Assembly (NCBI RefSeq): GCF_011386835.1
Contig: NC_088800.1
Location: forward strand, 2,418,001 to 2,482,000
DNA length: 64,000 nt
Reading direction: 5' to 3'
Source of the DNA: Chrysemys picta bellii
Taxonomy: Eukaryota > Chordata > Testudines > Emydidae
Both the position numbers and the translations under genes were made by a program. The notes under the pieces were generated by a model. It was not told the origin of the DNA. It ran no database searches and saw only the letters and a list, made by a program, of their open reading frames with translations. Within the stretch, counting starts at the first letter, position 1, and each line of letters opens with the position of its first letter. Positions 36,157-46,165 of this stretch are shown here, in pieces.

Positions 36157-37245
36157 TGTGACGGGTTGGATCACAGAACCCCCCTTGGGAGCTGCCACCC
36201 GATGTGCAAAGACTACCCCTGCTTCTGTTTTCCCTGCCAGCTCAGGACTCCAGCACCCTGTCTTGCTGAGCCAGACACTCCTGTTTGGCTCCACACACAG
36301 ATCCAGGGTCTGAATCTCCTGTCCCAAAGCTGCAGGTTTACCTGAAAACAGCTCGCAGTAGCGCGCTTGTCTTTAGCACTCAGATGCCCAACTCCCAATG
36401 GGGTCTAAACCCAGATAAATCCGTTTTGCCCTGTATAAAGCTTATGCAGGGCAAACTCATAAATTGTTCGCCCTCTATAACACTGATAGAGAGATATGCA
36501 CAGTTGTTTGCTCCCCCAGGTATTAATACATACTCTGAGTGAATTACTAAATAGAAAGTGATTTTATTAAATACAGACAGTAGGATTTAAGTGGTTTAAA
36601 GTAGTAACAGACAGAACAAAGTAAGTCACAAGCAAAATAAAACAAAATGCGCAGATCTATGCCTAAACAAACTGAATACAGATAATTTCCTCACCAGTTC
36701 CAGAATGCTCCCTTTTACAGGCTAATCTCCTTTTAGCCTGGGTCCAGCAATCACTCACACCCCCTGTAGTTACTGTCCTTTGTTTCAGTCTCCTTCAAGT
36801 ATCCTGGGGGGGGTGGAGAGGCTCCTTCTTTAGCCAGCTGAAGACAAAATGGAGGGGTCTCCCCTGGGTTTAAATAGACTCTCTCTTGTGGGTGGAGACC
36901 CCCCTCCTCCCTCCTCTGCAAAGTCCAGCTCCAAGATGGAGTTTTGGAGTCACCTGGGCAAGTCACATGCCCCTGCATGACTCAGTCTTTGCAGGCCGAT
37001 GCTATTGTCCACATGGCATCTTGCATGTCTCCAGGAAGACTTCTCATGTGGATTGGAGCATTCCAAGATGCATTGTTCCCCAAGTGTTTCCTGATCAGGT
37101 ACTTAACCTGGCGAATTCCTTCCTAAAGAAGCTGACCAAATGCCTCACAGAGCTTACTTAGAAATCAAGCAAGCATACAGCCAGTTATATCATACATACA
37201 TTTATAAACGTCCCCCCATAAAGCCTTATGGGGTACGCTGTCACA
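36157..37245 (-). repeat. 3' LTR of Gmr1-like element
   Basis: 1,089 bp with TGTGAC/GTCACA ends. On the minus strand an AATAAA lies opposite the ATTTTATTAAATAC block near 36560-36575 and is the probable retroviral-type poly(A) signal. Appears identical to 42189-43277 (offset 6032). Short open frames inside it are not genes. Confidence 0.95.
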
Positions 37246-37256
37246 CCCTCCCCCTG
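37246..37256 (-). other. Polypurine tract (plus-strand primer site)
   Basis: The minus strand reads AGGGGGAGGG immediately before the 3' LTR start TGTGACAGCG. A purine run abutting the 3' LTR is the expected plus-strand primer of LTR elements. Confidence 0.85.
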
Positions 37257-37304
37257 AACTTACTGCCAGAGACTTGGACACTGTCCATGGCGGAGGCAGT
37301 ATAC

Positions 37305-40300
37305 CTAAAGTTCCTCTTTTCTGGACAGGGCATCTGCTACCCAGTTCTCCTTTCCTTTAATATGAGTAATCTCCATGTCAAACTCCTGTAGGACCAGGCT
37401 CCAGCGTAGCAGTTTGGAGTTGGTGCCCTTAGTTCGGTGGAGCCATACTAAAGGTGAATGGTCAGTTAGAATTCTGAACCTCCTATTAAAAAGGTAAGGT
37501 CTCAATTGTTTGACGGCCCACACAATGGCATAGCATTCCTTCTCTATTACAGAGTAATTCTGTTCGGCCGGGGACAGTTTTTTGCTCAGGAAGGCAATGG
37601 GATGCTTCTTACTGTCTTCCCCTGTCTGCATCAGCACAGCACCCAACCCTGTGTCTGACGCGTCAGTGCACAACTCAAAAGGCTTTTCGAAGTCAGGGCT
37701 GGCCAGCACAGGCTTCGCAGACAGGAGTGCTTTCACCTTGTTGAAGCCCTTTTGGCATGCCTCTGACCAAATGACCTTATTAGGTTGATGCTTTTTACAT
37801 AAGTCCGTGATTGGGGACACAACGTCACTGAACCCCACCACAAACCTCCTGTAATAGTTTGCCAAGCCTATGAAGGATTGGACTTGCCTTTTAGTCTGGG
37901 GTACAGGCCATTTTACGATGGCTTCCACCTTAAGAGGGTCGGGGGATATTTTACCCCCCCCTACCCAGTGCCCCAGATAAGGGACTTTGGCTGCCCCTAT
38001 CTTGCACTTGGAGGGCTTCACAGTTAGCCCAGCCTCTTTGAGCTTTGATAGCACAACTTCCAGGTGCTCTTTGTGGTCACCCCAGGTGTTGCTGAATACA
38101 GCAATGTCATCTATATACGCCCTAGCATAATGCTGTAAGCCATTTAACACTCTGTTGACCAATCTCTGGAAGGTGGCACCCGCATTTACCAGACCAAAAG
38201 GTAACACTGTGAATTCATAGAGCCCTATGTCCGTGATAAAAGCTGATTTTTGTTGTGCCTCTCCCTCCAGAGGGATCTGCCAGTAACCTTTGGTCAGATC
38301 AAAGGTACTAAGGTACTTGGCTTGGCTCAGCACATCCAGCATGTCATCAATTCTTGGCATGGGGTATGCATCTGTTACAGTGACAGCATTGAGTTTTCTA
38401 TAGTCTACACAAAATCTAACGGTGCCATCTCTTTTGGGGACCAAGACCACAGGGGAAGCCCATGCACTGTCGGAATCCTTAATTACCCCCAAGTCCAACA
38501 TGCTTTGTATCTCAGCCTGAATTTGCTCCTTCACCTTGCCGGTGGCCCTATAAGGCCTGGAAGGAGGAGGTTGAGCCCCTTTCGTGAGGATCCTATGGGA
38601 CAGCAAGTGCGTCCTCCCTGGTTTGTTGGAAAACACCTCACTGTACTTCTGCAGTGTTGACAACGCTTCCCTCCTTTCGAGTGGTGTCAGCTCACTACAG
38701 ATTTCTATACTTTCAAGGGACGACCCGTCTTGGCATTCAGCCATCAGATCAGTGAGTGGGTGTGCCTCAGTTTCCCCTTCGACACAACAGATCATGTTTA
38801 CCTCGGCCACTCTGCTGTGATAGGCCTTCAGTCTGTTTACGTGTACCAACTGGGGTACCGCATCATCCAGGGGCTTTTTAACTTTGTAAGTGTCCTCATT
38901 CGCCACTTCAACCACTTCAAAGGGCCCCTCCCAGGAGTTTTGCATCTTGAACTTTTTGGCAGGGCCGAGTACCATGACCAAATCTCCTACATCAAAAGTG
39001 CGTTTACAAGTATTTTTATCATACCACGCCTTTTGCTTGGCCTGACTGCTCTGGAGGTTGTTTTGTACAATCTCCATCATGTCTTTCAACTCCCTCCTGA
39101 ACCTCTGGACATACTCAGTTACAGGTTCCTCCCTTACCGTGTTGCATCCTTCCCAGGTATCCCTGATGAGATCGAGGGGTCCTCTCACTTTCCTCCCATA
39201 CAGAAGGTCAAATGGGGAAAAGCCTGTGGACTCTTGGGGTACCTCCCTGTAGGCATACAGCAGGAACGGTAATAGTTCATCCCAACTTTGGCCCCTCTTT
39301 TTGGCATACATCCCCAGCATGGATTTTAGGGTCCCATTGAATCTTTCCACCAGCCCATTGGCCTGGGGGTGGTAGGGGGCCGTCTTAAGCTGTTTCACTC
39401 CACACACCTTCCATAGCTCATTGAACAACTGCGACATAAAGTTTGCCCCCCGATCAGACAAAATCTCTTTAGGGAAGCCCACTCTGCTGAATATGGTGAG
39501 CAGAGCTCTTGCCACAGTCTCGGCTTCTATGTTAGACAGTGCAATTGCCTCAGGGTACCGAGTGGCGAAGTCTACTACCACCAAGATATACTTGTTCCCT
39601 CTCCGAGTGGGGCGTGGCATAGGACCCACTATGTCTATTGCCACTCTTTGGAATGCCTCCTGGATGATGGGCAAGGGACGCAGCGGAGCCTTCTGGGGTC
39701 CCCCCGGCTTCTTCCTCTCCTGACACACCGCACAAGTCCTACAATAATCCCTCACATCGTTCTGTATCCCTGGCCAGTAGAAATTCCTCCTCAGCCTGTC
39801 ATATGTCCTCTGTACCCCCAAGTGACCAGCAAAGGGACTGTCATGCGCTACCAGCACTAATTCCCCCCGGTGTTGGCTGGGTACAACCAACTGCTTATAG
39901 GGTTGACCGGGACCCTGGTTTTTACCTACAGGGGCCTGCCTGTACAGTTTCCCGTCTTCTTCAAAAAACTTCTCCCCCCCCTCCCTTCCTGGAGTTCCCT
40001 CCGAGATACACTGTCTTATACTCTCAAGGGAGGGGTCCGCCCTTTGTCTAGCTGCAAATTCCTGACAGACAACCCTTGAGATAGCGTCCCCGTCCCTGAG
40101 CACTGACTGCATCTCCCCTGCCCCCACCCCTGGGAGCCTGTTGTCCTCAGCCAGACAGAGGCCTGGCTCTGTCTCTCCCATATTTGGAAGTACCCCGCCC
40201 CCCTGCACTGTCCTGTCACTGAGACCTTCCCCCAACTCCCCTATGGGTTCCAAGGTCCCCGCCCCATCCCTGGGGGCTCCCTCTGAGTCACCCACTACCA

Positions 40301-41777
40301 TGTTCCCTGGGGCAGGAGGGGTTGGCTGTTCAGCTGCATCAGACCTACAGTCATCAGCCAGAACAGCCTCCCCCCCACAGCCTTTCTTCATGCTGCGAGT
40401 TACCACACTAACAGTCCTAGTTCTGCTGAAAAAATCATTTCCCAGCAACATGTCCGCGGGGATGTCCTCGAGCATCCCCACCAGTAAATCCCTTTCCCTA
40501 CCTTCCCATTCCACATGAACCTTAGCCAGGGGCACAGGGAACCTCTGTGGCCCCACCCCCTTAATGTGGGTCGTCTGCCCAGTCAGGACACTAGCGTCTG
40601 GGACCACACTCGGTCGAACCAGAGAGAACTGAGCCCCCGTATCCCTCCATCCCAGACACTCCATGCCATCAATCTTGACGACCTTGATGTGTTCCCTGTC
40701 CGCTTCACCAGGCCCCATGTCCACCAAGCTGGTGTGATAAGAGGTGGGGGTGCCCTTTGGGCCCTCAGGGCTGAAGGCAACCGAGCTAACATGGGACAAG
40801 GGAGGCTTACTCTCCTTCAATTTGGGACAGCTACTCCTCAGGTGCCCTGGGGAATTGCAGTGAAAGCACCTTCTGGGATCCCCGGCTTGTGTAGGAAATT
40901 TGGGACGAGTAACAGGAGAATGGGGGGGTGACTGCCCAGGCTCCTTTTTCCCAGACCCCGGAGTAAAACGGTGATTCTGCTTTCCCCCAACCTTATACCC
41001 CTCTGCCAGTGGTTTATGTTTGATCGCGGCTTGGGCCTGTTCATAAGAGTCAGCATACTCAGCTAATTCACCCACCGCATTTACCTTTTTGTCCCACAAA
41101 TACTGTTTAACCTCATCACTGCACATATTCAGGAAGTGTTCCTGAGTAACCAGATCACACATCCCTTCAAAGCTGGTAATGCCTCTCCCCCGCACCCATT
41201 TATCTACCAAATCTCTCATTTCATTGGCATAAGCCACATTACTTAATCCAGATCCCCTCTTAAGGCTCCTGAATTTAACCCTGTAGGTTTCAGGTGTAAC
41301 CTGAAACTGTTTCAAAACCAGTTCTTTAAATTTACCATAGTTTGAAGCATCATCAATAGGCATCTTATTGAATATGTCCAGAGCTCTGCCAGTCAATTTT
41401 GCTATCAATGTGGTCATCTTCTGATCTTCAGGGATGGCATGGAGGGTGCACAGTCTCTCAAAGGTGATGAAATATTCGGCAATATCGCTGGACTCATCAT
41501 ACTGTGGACATAGCCGCTCCCATTTATGGATTTTCGGGGAAGTGGAGCCAGCAGGGGGAGGGTTTCGTCTCTTTGACTCCATAACAGCCAGTTCATGCTT
41601 CCGGGCCTCCCTCTGGGCCTCCATAGCCCTCTCGTGGGCAGCTGCCTCTGCCTCCGCCTTCGCTGCCTCTCTCGCTGCCTCTGCCTCCGCCCTCGCTGCC
41701 GCCCTCGCTGCCTCTGCCTCCACTCTCGCTGCCTCTGCCTCCACCCTCACTGCCTCCCTCGCTGCCTCTGCCTCCAC
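37305..41777 (-). CDS. gag-pol polyprotein, Gmr1-like (gag-PR-IN-RT-RH)
   Basis: A 1,490-codon open frame (first listed codon is GTG; a TAA precedes it at 41790-41792). Residues 1-65 are a Glu/Ala/Arg coiled-coil-like repeat, and 85-250 are capsid-like with a SCAN-resembling part at about 155-250. The CCHC knuckle is C304, C307, H312, C317. Protease has DTGA at 379-382 and LLGNDF at 444-449. Integrase zinc ligands are H645, H652, C682 and C685, with catalytic D715, D775 and E811 (35 residues between the last two) and a GPF module near 951. RT has D1160 and YIDD 1221-1224. RNase H has D1372, E1414, D1439 and D1482. All catalytic residues are present, and integrase precedes RT. The true N-terminus probably lies upstream in another frame (see 41747-41992). 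Confidence 0.95.
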   Translation of the reverse strand: MEAEAAREAVRVEAEAARVEAEAARAAARAEAEAAREAAKAEAEAAAHERAMEAQREARKHELAVMESKRRNPPPAGSTSPKIHKWERLCPQYDESSDIAEYFITFERLCTLHAIPEDQKMTTLIAKLTGRALDIFNKMPIDDASNYGKFKELVLKQFQVTPETYRVKFRSLKRGSGLSNVAYANEMRDLVDKWVRGRGITSFEGMCDLVTQEHFLNMCSDEVKQYLWDKKVNAVGELAEYADSYEQAQAAIKHKPLAEGYKVGGKQNHRFTPGSGKKEPGQSPPHSPVTRPKFPTQAGDPRRCFHCNSPGHLRSSCPKLKESKPPLSHVSSVAFSPEGPKGTPTSYHTSLVDMGPGEADREHIKVVKIDGMECLGWRDTGAQFSLVRPSVVPDASVLTGQTTHIKGVGPQRFPVPLAKVHVEWEGRERDLLVGMLEDIPADMLLGNDFFSRTRTVSVVTRSMKKGCGGEAVLADDCRSDAAEQPTPPAPGNMVVGDSEGAPRDGAGTLEPIGELGEGLSDRTVQGGGVLPNMGETEPGLCLAEDNRLPGVGAGEMQSVLRDGDAISRVVCQEFAARQRADPSLESIRQCISEGTPGREGGEKFFEEDGKLYRQAPVGKNQGPGQPYKQLVVPSQHRGELVLVAHDSPFAGHLGVQRTYDRLRRNFYWPGIQNDVRDYCRTCAVCQERKKPGGPQKAPLRPLPIIQEAFQRVAIDIVGPMPRPTRRGNKYILVVVDFATRYPEAIALSNIEAETVARALLTIFSRVGFPKEILSDRGANFMSQLFNELWKVCGVKQLKTAPYHPQANGLVERFNGTLKSMLGMYAKKRGQSWDELLPFLLYAYREVPQESTGFSPFDLLYGRKVRGPLDLIRDTWEGCNTVREEPVTEYVQRFRRELKDMMEIVQNNLQSSQAKQKAWYDKNTCKRTFDVGDLVMVLGPAKKFKMQNSWEGPFEVVEVANEDTYKVKKPLDDAVPQLVHVNRLKAYHSRVAEVNMICCVEGETEAHPLTDLMAECQDGSSLESIEICSELTPLERREALSTLQKYSEVFSNKPGRTHLLSHRILTKGAQPPPSRPYRATGKVKEQIQAEIQSMLDLGVIKDSDSAWASPVVLVPKRDGTVRFCVDYRKLNAVTVTDAYPMPRIDDMLDVLSQAKYLSTFDLTKGYWQIPLEGEAQQKSAFITDIGLYEFTVLPFGLVNAGATFQRLVNRVLNGLQHYARAYIDDIAVFSNTWGDHKEHLEVVLSKLKEAGLTVKPSKCKIGAAKVPYLGHWVGGGKISPDPLKVEAIVKWPVPQTKRQVQSFIGLANYYRRFVVGFSDVVSPITDLCKKHQPNKVIWSEACQKGFNKVKALLSAKPVLASPDFEKPFELCTDASDTGLGAVLMQTGEDSKKHPIAFLSKKLSPAEQNYSVIEKECYAIVWAVKQLRPYLFNRRFRILTDHSPLVWLHRTKGTNSKLLRWSLVLQEFDMEITHIKGKENWVADALSRKEEL

Positions 41778-41800
41778 TCTCGCTGCCTCTTATGTTCACT
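41593..41800 (-). repeat. Glu-Ala-Arg coding tandem repeat at gag N-terminus
   Basis: Imperfect tandem units built on GAGGCAGCG / GAGGCAGAG (minus strand) encode a run of E-A-E-A-A-R type residues. Such slippage-prone DNA readily gains or loses bases and probably explains the frame change at its upstream edge. Confidence 0.8.
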
Positions 41801-41992
41801 TTCTCTCTCTTTTGCTTCCAACCTGGCCAGCTTTAGTTTAATAGCAGCGTCACTGGTACTCATTGTCCTGCTTTCTCGTGCTGGGCTACAACCACTCTGC
41901 AGTTCACTGGAATTGAGATCACTGGTACTCATTGTCTTGCTTTCTTGTGCTGGGCCACAACCCCTCTGCAGTTCACTGAAACTGAGATGCAC
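41747..41992 (-). pseudogene. Probable true gag N-terminus, frameshifted from gag-pol
   Basis: An open stretch in a frame offset by 2 from the main polyprotein. ATG codons at 41930-41932 and 41861-41863 both begin MSTSD, and the second leads into a Lys/Glu/Arg-rich helix that runs up to the tandem repeat, where the main frame takes over. This fits one start region separated from the rest of gag by a small indel. Alternatively the element uses frameshifting, or starts in the main frame at a non-ATG codon. Confidence 0.6.
41851..41988 (-). repeat. 69-bp tandem duplication around gag start
   Basis: Two head-to-tail copies (41851-41919 and 41920-41988), each starting CACTGGTACTCATTGTC on the + strand and differing at a few bases. 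69 bp equals 23 codons, so the duplication is in frame and doubles the MSTSD start. Confidence 0.9.
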
Positions 41993-42169
41993 TCAGCTCA
42001 GGGGATTCTTAGTTAATAGAGAGTTTCCTTTTCTGTCCCTACTTCCCTTGCCCGAAATAAGCAAACAGAAAATAACAAACCAGTAACCACTTTGTCTGTT
42101 CTCCAGCCACCACACTTAAAACTCACTTAAAATCACTACCAGTATCTCAAAGCAATCAACTATGCACAG

Positions 42170-42187
42170 ACCCTGCTCGCTGCGCCA
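42170..42187 (-). other. Candidate primer-binding site
   Basis: One base after the 5' LTR end (minus strand) the sequence reads TGGCGCAGCGAGCAGGGT. It begins TGG, as expected for pairing with a tRNA CCA end, and resembles the 3' ends of serine tRNAs. The tRNA identity is only a suggestion. Confidence 0.6.
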
Positions 42188-42188
42188 C

Positions 42189-43277
42189 TGTGACGGGTTG
42201 GATCACAGAACCCCCCTTGGGAGCTGCCACCCGATGTGCAAAGACTACCCCTGCTTCTGTTTTCCCTGCCAGCTCAGGACTCCAGCACCCTGTCTTGCTG
42301 AGCCAGACACTCCTGTTTGGCTCCACACACAGATCCAGGGTCTGAATCTCCTGTCCCAAAGCTGCAGGTTTACCTGAAAACAGCTCGCAGTAGCGCGCTT
42401 GTCTTTAGCACTCAGATGCCCAACTCCCAATGGGGTCTAAACCCAGATAAATCCGTTTTGCCCTGTATAAAGCTTATGCAGGGCAAACTCATAAATTGTT
42501 CGCCCTCTATAACACTGATAGAGAGATATGCACAGTTGTTTGCTCCCCCAGGTATTAATACATACTCTGAGTGAATTACTAAATAGAAAGTGATTTTATT
42601 AAATACAGACAGTAGGATTTAAGTGGTTTAAAGTAGTAACAGACAGAACAAAGTAAGTCACAAGCAAAATAAAACAAAATGCGCAGATCTATGCCTAAAC
42701 AAACTGAATACAGATAATTTCCTCACCAGTTCCAGAATGCTCCCTTTTACAGGCTAATCTCCTTTTAGCCTGGGTCCAGCAATCACTCACACCCCCTGTA
42801 GTTACTGTCCTTTGTTTCAGTCTCCTTCAAGTATCCTGGGGGGGGTGGAGAGGCTCCTTCTTTAGCCAGCTGAAGACAAAATGGAGGGGTCTCCCCTGGG
42901 TTTAAATAGACTCTCTCTTGTGGGTGGAGACCCCCCTCCTCCCTCCTCTGCAAAGTCCAGCTCCAAGATGGAGTTTTGGAGTCACCTGGGCAAGTCACAT
43001 GCCCCTGCATGACTCAGTCTTTGCAGGCCGATGCTATTGTCCACATGGCATCTTGCATGTCTCCAGGAAGACTTCTCATGTGGATTGGAGCATTCCAAGA
43101 TGCATTGTTCCCCAAGTGTTTCCTGATCAGGTACTTAACCTGGCGAATTCCTTCCTAAAGAAGCTGACCAAATGCCTCACAGAGCTTACTTAGAAATCAA
43201 GCAAGCATACAGCCAGTTATATCATACATACATTTATAAACGTCCCCCCATAAAGCCTTATGGGGTACGCTGTCACA
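42189..43277 (-). repeat. 5' LTR of Gmr1-like element
   Basis: 1,089 bp, apparently identical to the 3' LTR. It should hold the element promoter, directing transcription leftwards toward MORF4L1. Confidence 0.95.
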
Positions 43278-45440
43278 GTGCTGTTTCTGAGCCTTCTTCA
43301 GCATTCCTTACAGGATAGGATACAGCACTCGGCTACTCCGAACTGCTTTGAATAAAGAAATCAAACTGCATGAAACAGCACTGAAGCTGTTAAAGAGCTC
43401 ATTAGAAACAGTGTTTTGAAACGGATCAAACACTTCCCGCCCCCCATTCAGGCAGCAGAAACCTGACAGTCACAGGACTTTGACCCTGGACAGATAAAAC
43501 GTGAAGTAGGACTAGCATTTTTCTCAGTCCCAGTGTGTCTTGTTCAATAAACCCCATTTTCCAGTGGTAAAGAAGCATCAAAAGTCTTTATTTTTTTTTT
43601 CTATTGATGGACTAGATTCCTCCCTCCAGCAGGGAATAATTCAATTCCTGTCTACTGATAAGGCAGTTGCAATATACTTGACTTGTATATCTTTCTAAAC
43701 TAAATTGGGACAGATTAATAATGCAAACCATGCATGAAGAAACTTGTATATCTACAGTGGCTTTAATCCAGAACTCTTGAATAACCTGGTAGTTCCAGAC
43801 AAATATGCATGAAGTCGCAGTTGTAGTTTTGCACAACCTATTGCTCTGTCTGTTTTATGTATTTCTCTTAGATAATGTTTAAAAAAGATTTAAAATCTGT
43901 TAAATATGTATTGATGTGATTTTTTGACTGAGCAGACAAGAGAAACGAAAATTTGTTAGAATAATGTATTCCCAAATGTTCCCTCTTAATTTTGTGTCTG
44001 TATCTTTAATCACAGTATATTCATACGAGGTTGAAACCTGTTAAAGCACATTACCAAGCACTGATGTTCTAACCAATTAAAATCTGCTCAATAAGTACAA
44101 TGGATTTTAGTTACTTCTGAGTTCTAAGCATAGTGAATAGTTGAAGGACATAAATGAGGCATAGCCCCTCGATGGACATCTGCCTTAACATAATTCAATC
44201 TTTATAGAATGGTAGCGCCCAAAGCCCCTAATTAGGGTTGATTATCCTGAATTATCACTGCAAATTCAGAATTCCAGTACTTCAGTTCTTAATTATTTTT
44301 ACAGCCACACAAATGTGCTAAGGACTTCAGTTGTGGGTCTTGACCCAAATATAAGCTTCCAGTCTGGGATCACCTGAAAGGATTTCAGACACTTGCAAGT
44401 GAAAATATTGCTGTGGGAGAACTATGCATATGTAAAGTCTTCCATAGGCAGTAGAATTCAGTCTCTCCAGTCTAAAATCATTGACACACCCCATTGGCAA
44501 AACTTTTAAAATAAGAACATGGGAAAACATAGCTCCTTCTGGAAAATCTTCAGAATTAAAGCTTGTTTCCTGTCTTAACACCTGACATTGTCATGGCTTC
44601 AGTTTGGTTATCCATGTGATCTTAAACTTAATCTGGAACAATAGTAACATAAAACTTGCAATTCCATGTGTACATCTACCTCTTGTACCTCTGCCTTTCC
44701 TCACCCTTCTATAACTTGAAAGTCAGTCTGACAAGGGGACACTCACAAATGTCTGATTATTTAAAGAGAATTTGCTGTTTAAATCTTTAATTGTACAAAA
44801 AATAACAAATAACTGAGCAGATCTAAAATGCAACTTTATAGCACAACTGTACAACATGAAACATTTATGATCTCTAGCCTTCGCTGCAACTGTTTGCATC
44901 CTGAATTCCTTAAAACTTTTTGGTGTTCATGATAGACTGGGATTCATCCTTCCATTGATGCTGCCTCTTGTGTTTAGATAAGGTAGGGATAACTGTTTTA
45001 ACCGTACTTTTTTCATGAGGCTACCTGCAGCTGAATTTTGAATGTCTAAATGATATTCGTATTTTTCAACAAGTAACAAAAGAGCACATTGTCCGTGCAT
45101 GGTATGTGTAGTTTTCATGGTATGTATTTGCATGTATGATGTTTGCATGGTATGTGTAGCTTTTTAGGTAGACTTTCAACACTGATTTGGCAAATTGACT
45201 TGTTTTCACCCAGTTTACAACATTTCCTTCTGTTCTGTCGCAGAAACTTTCTTCTGATGGTATTGGAGTGACCAAATAACAAGTCCAAATTTCAGCTATA
45301 AAATCTTTCCTGATGTGTTACCTCTGCTCATCTCTGTAAACAACTCAGTTTTGTAATGAGCTGAGGGGTGAAAATATTATCACTACTTTCCGGTGATCTT
45401 GGAGAAGTCACAAATCAATACACTTCCTGTGAGTTATCTG
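43278..45440. other. Intergenic, no gene recognised
   Basis: AT-rich 2.2 kb with an AATAAA near 43543 (+ strand) and a T-run containing a minus-strand AATAAA near 43585. An imperfect tandem repeat of CATGGTATGTGTAG lies at about 45098-45165. I could not match any frame to a protein. Confidence 0.4.
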
Positions 45441-46165
45441 AAGTACATAACGGCCATATTGGGCCAGACCAATGGTCCATCTAACCCAGTATCCGGTCTC
45501 TGGTAGTGGCCCATGCTAGATACTTCAGAGGGAATGAACAGAACCAGGCAATTTATCGAGTGATCCATCCCCTGTTGTCCAGTCCCAATTTCTGGCAGTC
45601 AAAAATTTAGGGACGCCTGGAGCATAGGGTGGCATCCCTGACCATCTTGGCTAATAGCAATTGGTGGACCTCTCCTTCAGGAACTTCTCTAATTCTCTTT
45701 TGAACCCAGCTGTACTTGTGGCCTTCCCAACATCCCATGGCAACAAGTTCCATAGGTTGCCTGTACGTTGTGTGAAGAACTACTTGTTTGGTTTTTAATG
45801 CTGCTGGCTATTAATTTCATAAGGTGATCCCCAGTTCTTGTTATGTGAAGGAGTAAATAACACGGTCTCCATACCATTTATTATTTTGTAGACCTCTCAT
45901 CCCCTCCACCCCCCACCCTTAGCATAAGCGCAGAGTCCGTGGTGGTGGGGCCCGGGGCATAGCAGGGGATTGAGCACCTGGAGGAAGTGGCGCGTATGGC
46001 TCTCATTCATCTCTTTTCTAAGCTGAACAGTCCCAGTCGTTTTAATCTCTCCTCGTATGGAAGCTGTTCCATACCCCTCATCACTTTTGTTGCCGTTCTT
46101 TGTGCCTTTTCCAATTATCTTGTGAGATAGGGTGATCAAAACTGCATGCCATATTCAAGATTTAT
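45441..46165 (-). mobile_element. CR1 LINE 3' fragment, antisense
   Basis: The + strand reads the CR1 complement from its 3' end: CATATTGGGCCAGACCAATGG through TTCCATAGGTTGCCTG, GGCTATTAATTTCATAAGG and CTCCTCGTATGGAAGCTG. A GC-rich foreign stretch of about 105 bp (45900-46005) interrupts it. No intact frame. Confidence 0.85.

Larger units (their letters stand above)
36157..43277 (-). mobile_element. Gmr1-like Ty3/Gypsy LTR retrotransposon, near-complete
   Basis: A 7,121-bp element transcribed right to left: 5' LTR 42189-43277, candidate primer-binding site, gag-pol, polypurine tract, 3' LTR 36157-37245. The two 1,089-bp LTRs start TGTGAC and end GTCACA, and I could find no difference between them. 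The polyprotein order is gag, protease, integrase, RT, RNase H, which differs from normal Ty3/Gypsy (integrase last) and matches the Gmr1 lineage. No 5-bp target duplication is visible (GAGAC on the left, GTGCT on the right). It lies just past the MORF4L1 poly(A) site, convergent with that gene. Confidence 0.95.

Noticed and set aside
36285..37161. Open frames repeated exactly at 42317-43193
   Set aside because: They are inside the two LTRs and identical only because the LTRs are.
39421..40931. Several plus-strand open frames of 60-140 codons
   Set aside because: Antisense shadows of the retrotransposon polyprotein.
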